From positions 1 to 13,800 of the forward strand of contig JAGHBH010000187.1 in assembly GCA_021161085.1 (NCBI GenBank): a stretch of 13,800 nucleotides of DNA, read 5' to 3'. The notes under the pieces were generated by a model. It saw only the letters and a list, made by a program, of their open reading frames with translations, searched no databases and had not been told where the DNA came from. A program made the position numbers and the translations under genes. Position 1 is the stretch's first letter; each line of letters begins with the position of its first letter. This DNA comes from Thermoplasmata archaeon (GTDB taxonomy: Archaea > Thermoplasmatota > Thermoplasmata > JAGHBH01). Positions 1 to 8,487 of this stretch are shown here, in pieces.

Positions 1-567
1 AGGGAGACCGAGGGGGGATACGCATGGTACTTCCCGAAGGGGGAGGGGAGGGGAAATTTCGGCATCATGCTCTCGGGAGAAGACGGAGCCAGGGTGTGGC
101 AGTCTCTGGACAGCCTGAAAAGACGGTTCTATCCCGACGCAAGAATAGTCTCCAGGGTGAACGGGGCCGTACCCCTCTCCCTGCCCGTGGAGCATCCATC
201 CAATGGGACCGTCTATCTCGTGGGGGATGCCGCCAGGCTCTCCAACGCCCTGAGCGGAGGGGGGATAAGGAACGCTCTCCTCTCCGGCCGGATGGTCGGA
301 AAGCACATATCCTCCCTATGGGAGGGGGGGAAACACCGGAACCCCGGGGTCTTGGAAGCCTTTGAGGCGGAATGGCGGGATGTCTTCTGGAGTGACCTTC
401 ACAGGGGCGTGAGGATGAGGGAGAGGGTGTTCCGCGGCCTGCGTGAGACCCACAAACTGGAGACCCTGGTCCGTCTGGCCTCCTTCATACAGAGGATAAC
501 GCCGAAAACCCTTATGGACGCCGGTATGCACATGCTCCTCTCCAGGCTCAGCGGCTCCTTCTTATAA
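1..567 (+). CDS. Geranylgeranyl reductase-like FAD flavoprotein, 3' part
   Basis: The reading frame is open from base 1 and ends at TAA 565-567, so the start and the N-terminal FAD-binding fold lie outside the window. The visible 188 residues fit the C-terminal half of the geranylgeranyl reductase / digeranylgeranylglycerophospholipid reductase family. They begin with a GYAWYFPKGEGRGNFGIM stretch, typical of the substrate-binding sheet. About residues 67-90 carry the second FAD motif, VYLVGDAA followed by SGGGIRNALLSGR. In archaea these enzymes saturate the isoprenoid chains of ether lipids at the membrane using FADH2. The exact substrate cannot be told from this half, and some family members act on other prenyl compounds. 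It is followed by a methyltransferase gene after about 92 bases that include their own TATA-like element, so the two are probably not strictly co-transcribed. Confidence 0.8.
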   Translation, partial: RETEGGYAWYFPKGEGRGNFGIMLSGEDGARVWQSLDSLKRRFYPDARIVSRVNGAVPLSLPVEHPSNGTVYLVGDAARLSNALSGGGIRNALLSGRMVGKHISSLWEGGKHRNPGVLEAFEAEWRDVFWSDLHRGVRMRERVFRGLRETHKLETLVRLASFIQRITPKTLMDAGMHMLLSRLSGSFL

Positions 568-627
568 AAGCTTGAAGTTCCGAACTGCCGGGCCACGCGG
601 CGCCATCCCCGGAGGGTCACGGGAAAA

Positions 628-638
628 GTAATATTACG
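628..638 (+). promoter_or_regulatory. TATA-like element of the methyltransferase gene
   Basis: The AT-rich AGTAATATTAC is centred about 28 nt upstream of the ATG at 660. That is the spacing expected for an archaeal TATA box with leaderless or near-leaderless transcription. No convincing Shine-Dalgarno sequence precedes this start. Confidence 0.45.
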
Positions 639-659
639 CCCTTCGTCTGCTGGGGGTCC

Positions 660-1277
660 ATGGCACGGCCCCACCGTTTCCCCATGGAGAAGGCGGCGTA
701 TCTGATATCCGGGGAGAGAAGGAAAAAGACCGACCCGGAAAAATTCCTGGATGCCTTGGAAGGGTGTGTTGGACCCCTCTCAGGGAAAAAAGTTGCCGAC
801 ATAGGTTGTGGCCCCGGTTTCTTCACCATCCCCCTGGCCCGGAGGGTGGGATCCGGTGGAAAGGTGTGGGCGGTGGATGTGGAAAAAGGCGTGCTGGACA
901 TGCTCTTGGAGCACATTCCCCCCGGAATGGAGGACAGGATAGAAACCGTGCATTCCGCCGTGGACCGCATACCCCTCCCGGACGGGGTGACAGACGGGGT
1001 GCTGCTGATAAACATATTTCACGAGATCCGGGGTACCGCAACCCTGGATGAGGTTGATCGGATACTCTCCCCGGGAGGGTTCATGGTGGTCCGGGACTGG
1101 GACATGGTGGAGACCCCACACGGGCCGCCCCTCTCCGAGAGGGTTCCCCCCGACCGAGTGGGAGAGATTCTTGAAGAACTCTCCAGAGGCCGTGGCGGAT
1201 ACGAGAAAACGGCCGTGCTACCTGACAAAAGGGACCACTATACACTGGTCTTCAGGAAACAATCTCTCGACCTGTAA
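660..1277 (+). CDS. Class I SAM-dependent methyltransferase
   Basis: The product has 205 residues. Residues 45-55 (VADIGCGPGFF) are the glycine-rich SAM-binding motif I. VWAVDVE around residue 73 supplies the acidic residue that binds the SAM ribose. ILSPGGFMVVRDW (about 135-147) matches the post-motif III strand. The N-terminal part (HRF..EKAAYLISGERRKK.DPEKFL) is the lead-in common to UbiE/Methyltransf_11-type small-molecule methyltransferases in archaea and bacteria. The substrate cannot be assigned. The start at 660 is preferred because the TATA-like element lies about 28 nt upstream and the conserved lead-in begins there. The 3' end overlaps by 26 nt the end of the convergent STAND gene. 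Its cofactor would come from the SAM synthetase encoded later in the window. Confidence 0.85.
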   Translation: MARPHRFPMEKAAYLISGERRKKTDPEKFLDALEGCVGPLSGKKVADIGCGPGFFTIPLARRVGSGGKVWAVDVEKGVLDMLLEHIPPGMEDRIETVHSAVDRIPLPDGVTDGVLLINIFHEIRGTATLDEVDRILSPGGFMVVRDWDMVETPHGPPLSERVPPDRVGEILEELSRGRGGYEKTAVLPDKRDHYTLVFRKQSLDL

Positions 1278-4176
1278 CCCTCTGATCCTTCCGTCCTCCT
1301 CTCCGGGCGGCCTCTTTCTTCAGCCCGGCCGCAGCCTCCTCGGCATCATGCCAGCCCTCTCTCTCCGCTATCTCGATGATCTCCTCCGCCAGCTTCTCGG
1401 CATCCCTGTATCTTCCGGAAAGAAGCAGGCTTCTTCCCGCCGTGTACATGCCGGCCAGGGCCCCACGGACATCCCCCCCGGCCTTGAGCATCTCGGCGGC
1501 ATCCATGGCCTCCGAAAAGCTCCGCTCCATGTCCCCCGCCGCACGAAGATCCAGGGCCATCTCTATCTTCAGCCGTGCCAGGGCCGTTCTGTCGCCCGCC
1601 CTTTCCAAGATATCCGCTGCTTTTTTCCGCAGTGACAGGGCATTCGTGGGCCTGCCCTTTTCCCGGAGGAACGATGCCGCCGAACCCAGCCACATGGCCA
1701 CCACCGGGGGAGACGGATGGGAGGGATGCCTCATGCGCTGTACCCGTGAGGGACGTATGCGGGCCGAGTCGGAGAAATCGTAAAAAGCCTCGACCCCGGG
1801 AGAAACACGGTCAAAAACCGCCTCGGCCCCGGAGAGGTCCTGCGGCAACATGGTGTCGAGAACCTGTGATGCGAAGGAGAGGGCCACGTCGTGGGATGAG
1901 GATGCCAGATCCCCGTAAACTTGGGAGAAAGCGGACACGGCCCGGTCTATCTCGCCGATCTGTGTTAGAAGCCGGATGAGGGTGAAGGCCGCCGCCCTCT
2001 CCGCCTCGTGGTCCCCGAGTTCCCTGGACAGAGATATGGAACGCTCCAGAAATCCTACGAACAGGCCGTCATCCCCGCCCCGGAGAAAGGAGATGACGCC
2101 CATCTCGTGGAGGGCTGCGGCTTCTCCCCTGGGGTCTCCGACCTTCCTGAACTTTTCAAGAGCCGCCGAGGCATATTCCAGGGCCCTCTCCATATCCCCC
2201 CTGCTCCGGTATGCCGTGGCAAGGTTCAGCCTCTCCCTGGCCTCCATCCTCACATCGCCAGTGGATATGGCCTTTTCCAGGGCCGATGCGAAGGTGGATA
2301 TGGTCTCCTTCCACATGTTGAGATCCCTCTGGACCACCCCTATTCTTTCCCTGGCCTCTTCCTCAACAACCCTCATCTCCTCAGCCAGGCCGTTTCCGCT
2401 CTGCCGGGAGGCGTAAACCGCAGCCGCAGTATATCTGTCCAGAGCTCTTTCCAGTTTTCCCCTCCCCCTCCAGTAGTCCCCCTCGGCCACATATAGACGG
2501 GGGAGCAGACCCTTCCCCCGGGTTTCCTCTGATGCAGCGGCCTCCTCCAGTCTGCCGAACATCGCCTCGGCCTCTCTCTCCGGCAGGGACGACAACATCC
2601 TATCGGCGGACAGGAACACCTCAACGGCCCTCATGGGGCTGTCGGATGCGAGAAAATGCATGATGCACTCCCGCAAAACGGAGATATCAGGATACTCCTC
2701 CCCCCCCACAACCCCTGCCAGATAGTCGCCCGCCTTTCTGTGCAGAATCTTCGCCTCCTCGGGGGAAAGAAGGGATAACACGCCCTCGCGCACGAGATCG
2801 TGGATCACATAATCCTCGCCTGTGGAGGATATCAGCCCCGACGATATCATATCATCCAGCATTCCGAGGTCCTCAGATGACATGGACAAACCCAGGGCCT
2901 CCGCCGGCACGGGAAGGTTGAAGACGGAAAGCATCTTTACGACCTCAACGGCCTTCGGGGGGATGAGGGAGAACAGTTCCCTGCGGAAGAAGGAGGAGAT
3001 GTCCTCTCCGGAAAGCGGTCTTCCCATCTCCGCCGAGATCTCCATCAAGAGGGGGTGGCCTGCCGTGCTCTCGTATATCTCCCTCCATAGCTCCGCCGCA
3101 CCTGGGTTCTTGGCTTTTATGAATTCCTCGGCGGCCTCCATGTCCATTCCCCCCAGCCGTATCCTGACGACCTCTCCTCTGTCCGTTTCCCTTGAAAGCC
3201 ATCGCAGTCCCGTACGGGATACGAGAACGAGGAGATATCCTCCTGTTTTTCTGGCGTCAACCATGATGCGGAAGAACGGCATCCACTCTCCCGCCCCGCC
3301 GCTCTCGTTGTCCGGGGTCTCATGGACGTCGTCCAGAACGAGTATCGCCCCGGCCCCTCCGAGGGACTCCAGGGCGGTTTTGAGTCTGCGCTTCGGCGGA
3401 GGGCTGCGGCTTCCCACCGTGTCCCTCTTTCCGGAGAGTTCTCTGGAAAAACGCTCCACCTCCAGTAAAAGGTCTTCCGGTTCCTCCCACACCTTGATCC
3501 TGTGCCAGAACACTGGTCTCTTTCCGGCAAACCTCCTCAGGGCCTCGGCAGCCAGATATGACTTTCCTATCCCCGGCATCCCCGTGATGTGGACTATGTT
3601 TCCCGCCGAACCCGAACCGAACACTTCTTCCATGAGGGACAGTTCCTTTTTCCGGCCGCAGAACCCCAGGGGATCCGGCATCTCCGACACGAAACGAACC
3701 GGCCCCCCCTCCAGGATATCCCTGGCTTTTGTCATATCTAGGACACCGAAACGGCGGTGGAGCTCCACCAAAACCCACCGGGGGATTCCCATGGACGCAA
3801 CACGGTCTATGGCCTCGCCGAACGGCATCTCCTCCACCCGCCGGCCTTCACCGTCCTCCCCCCACACCACTTTAACCCTCTCCCCCCTCAGGGACTCCAC
3901 CAGAGAGGCGGCGGCTTCCATACCCTTCTCGGTCAGGAAGAATACACGGCGGCGGCGCCGTGCCCCGGGAACCCGGCCCAGAACGGAGGACACCATCCCC
4001 TCGTCGGCCATCCTGGAGAGTATCTTGGAAAGGTTGCTAACCCTTATGGATAGGGCCTCCCCCATACCCTCCTGACAGACGTGGAAGGGATGCTCGTATG
4101 TGTCTTCCTCGAAGGGGTGGCAGTGGAGCAGAAGGAGAATCCTCTGCTCGTTTCCGAGCTGCGAGATGGCCGCCAT
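1252..4176 (-). CDS. Winged-helix / STAND NTPase / TPR signal-transduction protein
   Basis: The product has 974 residues. Residues 1-100 look like a MarR/ArsR-type winged helix, with a recognition region near RVSNLSKILSRMADEGMV, a basic wing GARRRRRVFFLTEKG, and one cysteine. Residues 170-400 form a STAND P-loop NTPase: Walker A GMPGIGKS at 199-206, Walker B ILVLDD at 278-283, and a sensor-like LVLVSRTGLRWL near 316-327. A helical region (about 400-490) resembles the arm behind the NTPase of MalT/AfsR-type proteins. From about 555 to the end, helical hairpins such as ERLNLATAYRSRGDMERALEYASAAL (shown here only as an example of TPR spacing) indicate a TPR sensor domain. By analogy the TPRs sense a ligand or partner, ATP drives assembly, and the winged helix binds DNA. 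The ligand is unknown. The start at 4176 was chosen because a TATA box lies about 30 nt upstream; the frame further upstream reads through that promoter. Confidence 0.8.
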   Translation of the reverse strand: MAAISQLGNEQRILLLLHCHPFEEDTYEHPFHVCQEGMGEALSIRVSNLSKILSRMADEGMVSSVLGRVPGARRRRRVFFLTEKGMEAAASLVESLRGERVKVVWGEDGEGRRVEEMPFGEAIDRVASMGIPRWVLVELHRRFGVLDMTKARDILEGGPVRFVSEMPDPLGFCGRKKELSLMEEVFGSGSAGNIVHITGMPGIGKSYLAAEALRRFAGKRPVFWHRIKVWEEPEDLLLEVERFSRELSGKRDTVGSRSPPPKRRLKTALESLGGAGAILVLDDVHETPDNESGGAGEWMPFFRIMVDARKTGGYLLVLVSRTGLRWLSRETDRGEVVRIRLGGMDMEAAEEFIKAKNPGAAELWREIYESTAGHPLLMEISAEMGRPLSGEDISSFFRRELFSLIPPKAVEVVKMLSVFNLPVPAEALGLSMSSEDLGMLDDMISSGLISSTGEDYVIHDLVREGVLSLLSPEEAKILHRKAGDYLAGVVGGEEYPDISVLRECIMHFLASDSPMRAVEVFLSADRMLSSLPEREAEAMFGRLEEAAASEETRGKGLLPRLYVAEGDYWRGRGKLERALDRYTAAAVYASRQSGNGLAEEMRVVEEEARERIGVVQRDLNMWKETISTFASALEKAISTGDVRMEARERLNLATAYRSRGDMERALEYASAALEKFRKVGDPRGEAAALHEMGVISFLRGGDDGLFVGFLERSISLSRELGDHEAERAAAFTLIRLLTQIGEIDRAVSAFSQVYGDLASSSHDVALSFASQVLDTMLPQDLSGAEAVFDRVSPGVEAFYDFSDSARIRPSRVQRMRHPSHPSPPVVAMWLGSAASFLREKGRPTNALSLRKKAADILERAGDRTALARLKIEMALDLRAAGDMERSFSEAMDAAEMLKAGGDVRGALAGMYTAGRSLLLSGRYRDAEKLAEEIIEIAEREGWHDAEEAAAGLKKEAARRGGRKDQRVTGREIVS

Positions 4177-4201
4177 CGGATGTGGATATGGGATGGCGGG
4201 G

Positions 4202-4210
4202 TATAAATTT
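4202..4210 (-). promoter_or_regulatory. TATA box of the STAND regulator gene
   Basis: TATAAATTT on the plus strand (AAATTTATA on the coding strand) is centred about 30 nt upstream of the ATG at 4176. This implies a leaderless or very short-leader transcript. It sits in a 98-bp divergent intergenic region shared with the surface-protein gene. Confidence 0.6.
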
Positions 4211-4230
4211 ATGGAAAAACAACACAAAGC

Positions 4231-4239
4231 ATATATAAA
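4231..4239 (+). promoter_or_regulatory. TATA box of the surface-protein gene
   Basis: ATATATAAA lies about 25-30 nt upstream of a start site expected near 4260, leaving a leader of roughly 14 nt that contains the Shine-Dalgarno sequence. It is about 27 bp from the divergent TATA box, so a regulator bound between them could control both genes. Confidence 0.6.
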
Positions 4240-4262
4240 CCGCGGAAGAGGGTGGTTATGGT

Positions 4263-4269
4263 GAGGTGA
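4263..4269 (+). promoter_or_regulatory. Shine-Dalgarno site choosing the ATG at 4275
   Basis: GAGGTGA is complementary to the anti-Shine-Dalgarno end of 16S rRNA and lies 5 nt before the ATG at 4275. An in-frame GTG at 4266 lies inside this motif and is therefore an unlikely start. Confidence 0.65.
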
Positions 4270-4274
4270 ATGAA

Positions 4275-5771
4275 ATGCTCGGAAAGAAAGCAACCATATT
4301 CGGGCTTGCACTCCTCCTGGGCCTCCTGGTGCTCTCACCCGTGAGCCTCGCCGAGGAGGAGGAGAACGACCTGACCGTCAACATAACAACCGCCAGCGGA
4401 ACGACCGGAGAATACGGCGGCGGAGACTACTATTTCATAAAGTTCGGAACCGATGAAGCGGGCATCGATTCCGCATTCGGCGTGGTCTGGGGCACCGAGG
4501 AGCATCCGAACACCATAAAGATAATCACCGTCCAGGCCAGATATCTGGGTGTGGCCAACGTCTCCGGAGAGGGAGGCTCCTACCGGCACATGATGAAGGT
4601 CTACACCTACCACGGGATAGCCCTGGGCAACCTCATAGAGTTCAACGACAGCGACCAGAACGGCATGTTGTTCTACGACCCCAGCCCCACGGCTGACGAC
4701 CCGGGGAACGCCACCTTCGAGAACGTGGATACCGTGTACAACAAGAGGGTTCCCATGTGGGGTGCTTGGACAGCCTCCAACGTGACCACAACCACGGACC
4801 CGGAGACCGGGGAGAGAACATGGACCTTCACCCTATCCCGGGAAAATCTCACCTACCGGAAGATATGGTGGTTCCAGCCGCTGGACGAGGGAGCCGAGGG
4901 GAACACCTTGGACCGTGTGGAGTTCACCTTCCACCTCAGGGCCAGGATGGTCGAGGTGAACAACGTCACCATACCCCAGTACAGCGTTGAGGTGGAAAAG
5001 GGTACGGGACAACACTGGAAGGTGACCGACGTGGAAAAAACAGGGGAGTTGAACGTCTCAGGCAAGAAGGCCCTCTACGGTGTCAAGTGGGACCACCTGA
5101 TAGAGGGATGGGATTTCAACCCAGAGAACCAGAACCCCATGCTGCTCCTTGAGACGAGAAACATATTCGGCAACGCCATACCACCTGGGGCCAAGGCCTG
5201 GATGAGGGAGAGGTTCATGAACCGGCTGGGAGAGGGCGGATGCGTTGAGGCCGACACGGAGAACGGCACCGTGGAGCTGAATGACACGGACCCGGGACCC
5301 CCGCCGGGACACCCACGGCTGCTCAGGGCCAACCGCATAGAATACGAGGGAGGATGGACCAGGGTGGCCAGGTTCACATGGGTGTCCAACGTCACGGTTG
5401 ACGACGAGGAGATGGAGATGCACGCACAGATACACCGGGCGGCCGCCTATGCCTTCGTGGGCCCCCACGGAAGAGGGTTCGCCGGATTCGCCTTCCGCAT
5501 GGCCTTCACCTACCCGGGAGGCGAGAGCATATTCCACGACCCGGGAGTGGACGGCTCGATGTACCTTGACCTGCAGGAGTCCTCAACAGGGACGAACATA
5601 CCCATCGGCGCCAACCTCAGGGGCCTGGCTTTCTTGGGCATACTGGTGATCGCTGCCATAGTGGTCGTGGCGGTGGTCAAAGGGAGGAAGAAGCCCCCGG
5701 TGTATCACGACCAGTACGTCCCCGTGGACAACCAGCAGGACCAGTGGGACCGCTACTACAGACAGCAGTGA
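4275..5771 (+). CDS. Exported, C-terminally membrane-anchored surface protein
   Basis: The product has 498 residues and I do not recognise a family. Residues 1-26 form a Sec signal peptide: KK, then hydrophobic ATIFGLALLLGLLVLSPVSLA, with a likely cut before an EEEEND acidic stretch. The ectodomain is rich in tryptophan, tyrosine and acidic residues. It holds about eleven N-x-S/T sequons (NIT, NVS, NDS, NAT, NVT, NLT, NVT, NVS, NGT, NDT, NVT), so it is probably N-glycosylated. About residues 449-468 (LAFLGILVIAAIVVVAVV) form one membrane helix, followed by GRKK and a short polar tail rich in Q, D and Y (cytoplasmic if the signal peptide is cleaved). It could be a cell-surface or envelope protein; beta-rich binding domains are plausible but not proven. 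It has its own TATA box and Shine-Dalgarno site and is divergent from the STAND regulator. Confidence 0.7.
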   Translation: MLGKKATIFGLALLLGLLVLSPVSLAEEEENDLTVNITTASGTTGEYGGGDYYFIKFGTDEAGIDSAFGVVWGTEEHPNTIKIITVQARYLGVANVSGEGGSYRHMMKVYTYHGIALGNLIEFNDSDQNGMLFYDPSPTADDPGNATFENVDTVYNKRVPMWGAWTASNVTTTTDPETGERTWTFTLSRENLTYRKIWWFQPLDEGAEGNTLDRVEFTFHLRARMVEVNNVTIPQYSVEVEKGTGQHWKVTDVEKTGELNVSGKKALYGVKWDHLIEGWDFNPENQNPMLLLETRNIFGNAIPPGAKAWMRERFMNRLGEGGCVEADTENGTVELNDTDPGPPPGHPRLLRANRIEYEGGWTRVARFTWVSNVTVDDEEMEMHAQIHRAAAYAFVGPHGRGFAGFAFRMAFTYPGGESIFHDPGVDGSMYLDLQESSTGTNIPIGANLRGLAFLGILVIAAIVVVAVVKGRKKPPVYHDQYVPVDNQQDQWDRYYRQQ

Positions 5772-5795
5772 CCGGGAGAGAGCCGGACCCCCAAC

Positions 5796-5845
5796 CCCCT
5801 TCCCCTTTCCTTTTCCCTTCCTTTTTCCCCTTACCCTTTTCCTTC
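5796..5845 (+). terminator. Pyrimidine-tract terminator after the surface-protein gene
   Basis: About 50 nt of almost pure C and T, with several T3-T5 runs, starts some 25 nt after the stop codon. T-rich tracts without a hairpin are the usual archaeal terminator form. The IS1634-like element is inserted just beyond it. Confidence 0.4.
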
Positions 5846-5952
5846 GGCAGAAGGTAGACACCCCAATGTCCCATTGGTTTGGTAATAGTTGTTGGGTGTT
5901 AGGTTAGGGTGGGGGGGGGTTCTTCAGGTTTTTGGGTGGTAGAAGCCACAGG

Positions 5953-5962
5953 GTTTATATAC
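5953..5962 (+). promoter_or_regulatory. TATA box of the IS1634-like transposase
   Basis: GTTTATATAC is about 30 nt upstream of the ATG at 5990, inside the element, so the IS carries its own archaeal promoter. Confidence 0.5.
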
Positions 5963-5989
5963 GAGTTAGATATTACCGATGTTGGTAAT

Positions 5990-7408
5990 ATGTCTGGTTT
6001 ACCTGAATGGGTGCGCAAGCATAAGAAAAAGGGCATGGCTGTGGAGAAAAGAGGTGACAGCTACTACCTCACCCGGGTGACCTCTGTGTGGGACCCTGAG
6101 AAGAAACGTGCACGAAAGGTGACACTCGAGTACTTAGGACGGATCACGCCGGAAGGAGTCATACCTCCGAAAGGAAAACGTCCTACTGAATTGGGTGGAA
6201 TACTTGATGCAGGAAATTACGTGTATCTTGAAAACTTCGCCCGTCATCTCGAAGGACCGCTGAGACAGTGTTTCCCTGACGATTGGCAGAGCATACTTGC
6301 AACAGCCGCCATCAAACTCTGCTATGGAGAACCCTTCCGAAGGATGCAACTCCGTCACCAGACAAGCCTATCCAAACGGCTCTGGCCGAAGGCAGCGCTC
6401 AGCAAGAACAGCCTGACAAGACTCCTGGAACGGCTGGGTAATCAGTGGCCGGCACAGAGGGAGTTCTTCACGAAGATATCTCGGGAAGAGAAGCACATGG
6501 CCATAGACCTCAGCCACATATTCAGCACAAGCAAGAACATCCCGTGGACGGAGTATGGCCACAACAGCGACGACATCTGGCGGCCCCAGGTTGGAATCCT
6601 TCTAATGTGGGGCACCAGCACAAAAAGACCTGGATTCCTGAAACTGCTCCCCGGAGCCACGCACAGCGCCCAGACGCTCATCAACGCTATATGGGAATCA
6701 GATATCCAAGAAGTTGTAGTAGTTGTTGACAAAGGATTCTGGAGCTCAAATAACCTAGCGGCCCTTGAAGAAGCGAACTTGGAGTACGTGATGGCCCTAC
6801 GTCGCGACCTGCCGATAGTCAAACACACCGCTCACAACCGTTACAAAAAGTATTTTCGATACCGGGGTAGAGTCCAGTGGTGGCACGCTCAAGAATGGGA
6901 AGGACGTACACTGTACCACTACCTAGACAAAACGATGGCAGCAGAGGAAGAGTCAAACTACCTTAAACGAGTGGAAGCAGGCCAGGAGACCATGACAAGA
7001 TTCCGGAAACTGAGACCCCGATTTGGAACGCTAACACTTCTCACGGACACAGGACTCTCTGCGGAGAAGACCTATAGCCTCTACAAAGAGAGACGAGACA
7101 TAGAGTACACATTCGACACACTCCAGAACACACTGGGAGCAGACACCACGTGGATGCGAACACGTGAGAGCCTCCAAGGATACCTATTCATCCAATACAT
7201 AGCCCTACACCTCTACAGCCAAATACTCGATCACCTCAAACGCAAAGACCTCCTGAAACGCTACTCGGTCCAAGACATCCTCACACATCTCTCAAAAGCC
7301 ACCGTGGTAGAGATAGATGGAAAAGACCGGATAGGAGAAATAACACGCCAGACGAAAAAGATCATAGAACTCCTTGAACTCCCTATTACCGAAAGACCGG
7401 GACATTAG
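5990..7408 (+). CDS. IS1634 family DDE transposase
   Basis: The product has 472 residues, a normal length for the family. The N-terminus (residues 22-50, DSYYLTRV.SVWDPEKKRARKVTLEYLGRI) is the typical lead-in of IS1634 transposases. The RNase H-like catalytic core shows D173 in AIDLSHIF, D247 in VVVVDKGF and E372 in the signature YKERRDIE (Y365, R368, E372). The usual downstream lysine of the YREK motif is not evident. The ATG at 5990 is preferred over an in-frame start at 5909 because the TATA box lies between the two. The stop lies inside the right terminal repeat, as is common in compact IS elements. The complete triad and intact terminal repeats suggest that it could be active. Confidence 0.85.
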   Translation: MSGLPEWVRKHKKKGMAVEKRGDSYYLTRVTSVWDPEKKRARKVTLEYLGRITPEGVIPPKGKRPTELGGILDAGNYVYLENFARHLEGPLRQCFPDDWQSILATAAIKLCYGEPFRRMQLRHQTSLSKRLWPKAALSKNSLTRLLERLGNQWPAQREFFTKISREEKHMAIDLSHIFSTSKNIPWTEYGHNSDDIWRPQVGILLMWGTSTKRPGFLKLLPGATHSAQTLINAIWESDIQEVVVVVDKGFWSSNNLAALEEANLEYVMALRRDLPIVKHTAHNRYKKYFRYRGRVQWWHAQEWEGRTLYHYLDKTMAAEEESNYLKRVEAGQETMTRFRKLRPRFGTLTLLTDTGLSAEKTYSLYKERRDIEYTFDTLQNTLGADTTWMRTRESLQGYLFIQYIALHLYSQILDHLKRKDLLKRYSVQDILTHLSKATVVEIDGKDRIGEITRQTKKIIELLELPITERPGH

Positions 7409-7436
7409 GGGTAGATAGGTGGCAGATAGGTATATG

Positions 7437-7446
7437 CTTTATATAG
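7437..7446 (+). promoter_or_regulatory. TATA box of the COG1395 operon
   Basis: CTTTATATAG is centred about 35 nt before the ATG at 7477. The predicted leader of about 10 nt ends in GGTGAGGT (7469-7476), a Shine-Dalgarno-like sequence abutting the start codon. The promoter lies just outside the right end of the IS1634-like element. Confidence 0.55.
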
Positions 7447-7476
7447 AACGTATGACATATTGAGATAAGGTGAGGT

Positions 7477-8487
7477 ATGAAAGCGGATATGGTCCAGACG
7501 GTCCGGGAGATGCTCCTTAAGGCCGGCTTCGAGGTCTCCAGACCGCATCATCTCAAGGCAGTGAGCTTCGATCTCGTCGCGAAAAGGAGGGCCCAGGTTC
7601 TATTCCTGAAGATACTCACCAACGTGGACACTTTTTCCGAAGAAAACGCCCGGGCCCTGATGCTCCTTTCGTCCATACTCGGCGGGAGTCCGCTACGGGT
7701 GGGGGAGAGGAACGGGGGAGGAAAGATGGAGGACGGGGTGGTCTACAAACGGTTCGGCATACCGGTGGTCACACCGGGCACCCTCTACGATTACATGATA
7801 GAAGGTGTCCCGCCCCTGGCTTTCGCCGCCCCGGGAGGCCTCTACGTCAACATAGACGGCCGGGCTCTGAGGAGGATCAGAATGGAGAGGCACATCTCCC
7901 TGGGAGAGATAGCGGAAGCCGCCGGGGTGTCCAGACGCACGATCCAGCTCTACGAAGACGGCCAGCGGGGGGCGGTGGTGGATGTGGCCCTCAGAATAGA
8001 GGACTACCTCGACGTCCCGCTCATAGAACCCATCGAGATACTATCCCCGTTCCAGGAGAGGGACAGCGGGAGAAGGGGAGAGAGACCGCTCCCTGGAACC
8101 CCCCTCACCCCCGATATGGGACAGATCGACATCTCGCCCCTGGAGGCCATGTGGAGGGAGGTGTTCAACCGCCTGAGGGAAGAGGGGTGCAACGTGACTC
8201 CCGTGGCACAGGCGCCCTTCGAGCGTGTGGTGGAAAAACGGGTGGAGATGCTCCTGACCGGCGTGGGAAGATACAACCGCACCCTGGTGAAGAAGGCTGT
8301 CACCATAGGAGATGTTTCCAGGGTCGTGGAAAAAGAGTCAGTGGTCATCGTGGACGAGAGAAAACGCAGGGAGGAGATAGAGGGCACCCCCCTGATATCC
8401 ATAGAAGAGATATTATGCCTGGACCACGTGGACCAGTTCCTGGAACTCATAAAGGAGAGAAGCAGGGACAAGAGGGAGGAACAGTGA
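7477..8487 (+). CDS. Archaeal HTH-type transcriptional regulator, COG1395 family
   Basis: The product has 336 residues, the length of this archaea-specific family. Residues 1-125 form an alpha/beta domain with FDLVAKRRAQVLFLKIL.NVD (31-51), resembling a restriction-endonuclease-like fold, followed by VVYKRFGIPVVTPGTLYDYMIEG. Residues 129-182 are a Cro/C1-type helix-turn-helix, ALRRIRMERHISLGEIAEAAGVSRRTIQLYEDG in type, with IGEIAEAAGVS-like helices 2 and 3. The C-terminal domain (about 215-325) carries APFERVVEKRVEMLLTGVG and a GTPLISIEEI motif. This pattern is diagnostic of the family; the regulon is not known. The first gene of an operon: its stop overlaps the GTG of the next gene by GTGA. 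The GTG-TGA coupling suggests that the two products are made together. Confidence 0.85.
   Translation: MKADMVQTVREMLLKAGFEVSRPHHLKAVSFDLVAKRRAQVLFLKILTNVDTFSEENARALMLLSSILGGSPLRVGERNGGGKMEDGVVYKRFGIPVVTPGTLYDYMIEGVPPLAFAAPGGLYVNIDGRALRRIRMERHISLGEIAEAAGVSRRTIQLYEDGQRGAVVDVALRIEDYLDVPLIEPIEILSPFQERDSGRRGERPLPGTPLTPDMGQIDISPLEAMWREVFNRLREEGCNVTPVAQAPFERVVEKRVEMLLTGVGRYNRTLVKKAVTIGDVSRVVEKESVVIVDERKRREEIEGTPLISIEEILCLDHVDQFLELIKERSRDKREEQ

Larger units (their letters stand above)
5859..7410 (+). mobile_element. IS1634-like insertion sequence, about 1.55 kb, apparently complete
   Basis: The left terminal repeat (5861-5888) begins CCCCAATGTCCC and ends GGTAATAG. The right one (7383-7410, reverse complement) begins CCCTAATGTCCC and ends GGTAATAG. 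Over about 28 aligned positions roughly 20 match, including AATGTCCC and GGTAATAG. GTAGA (5854-5858 and 7411-7415), extendable to GGTAGA, lies immediately outside and may be the 5-6 bp target duplication, in the range known for this family. The outer limits are uncertain by 1-2 bp because the repeats align best from 5861. One intact transposase fills the element. Its third-position base use is visibly less GC-rich than the neighbouring chromosomal genes, which suggests recent arrival. It lies between the surface-protein terminator and the promoter of the COG1395 gene, so it disrupts no gene. Confidence 0.8.

Noticed and set aside
2822..4075. A 417-codon open frame opposite the STAND gene
   Set aside because: Serine- and arginine-rich antisense shadow of the conserved NTPase domain, without a recognisable motif.
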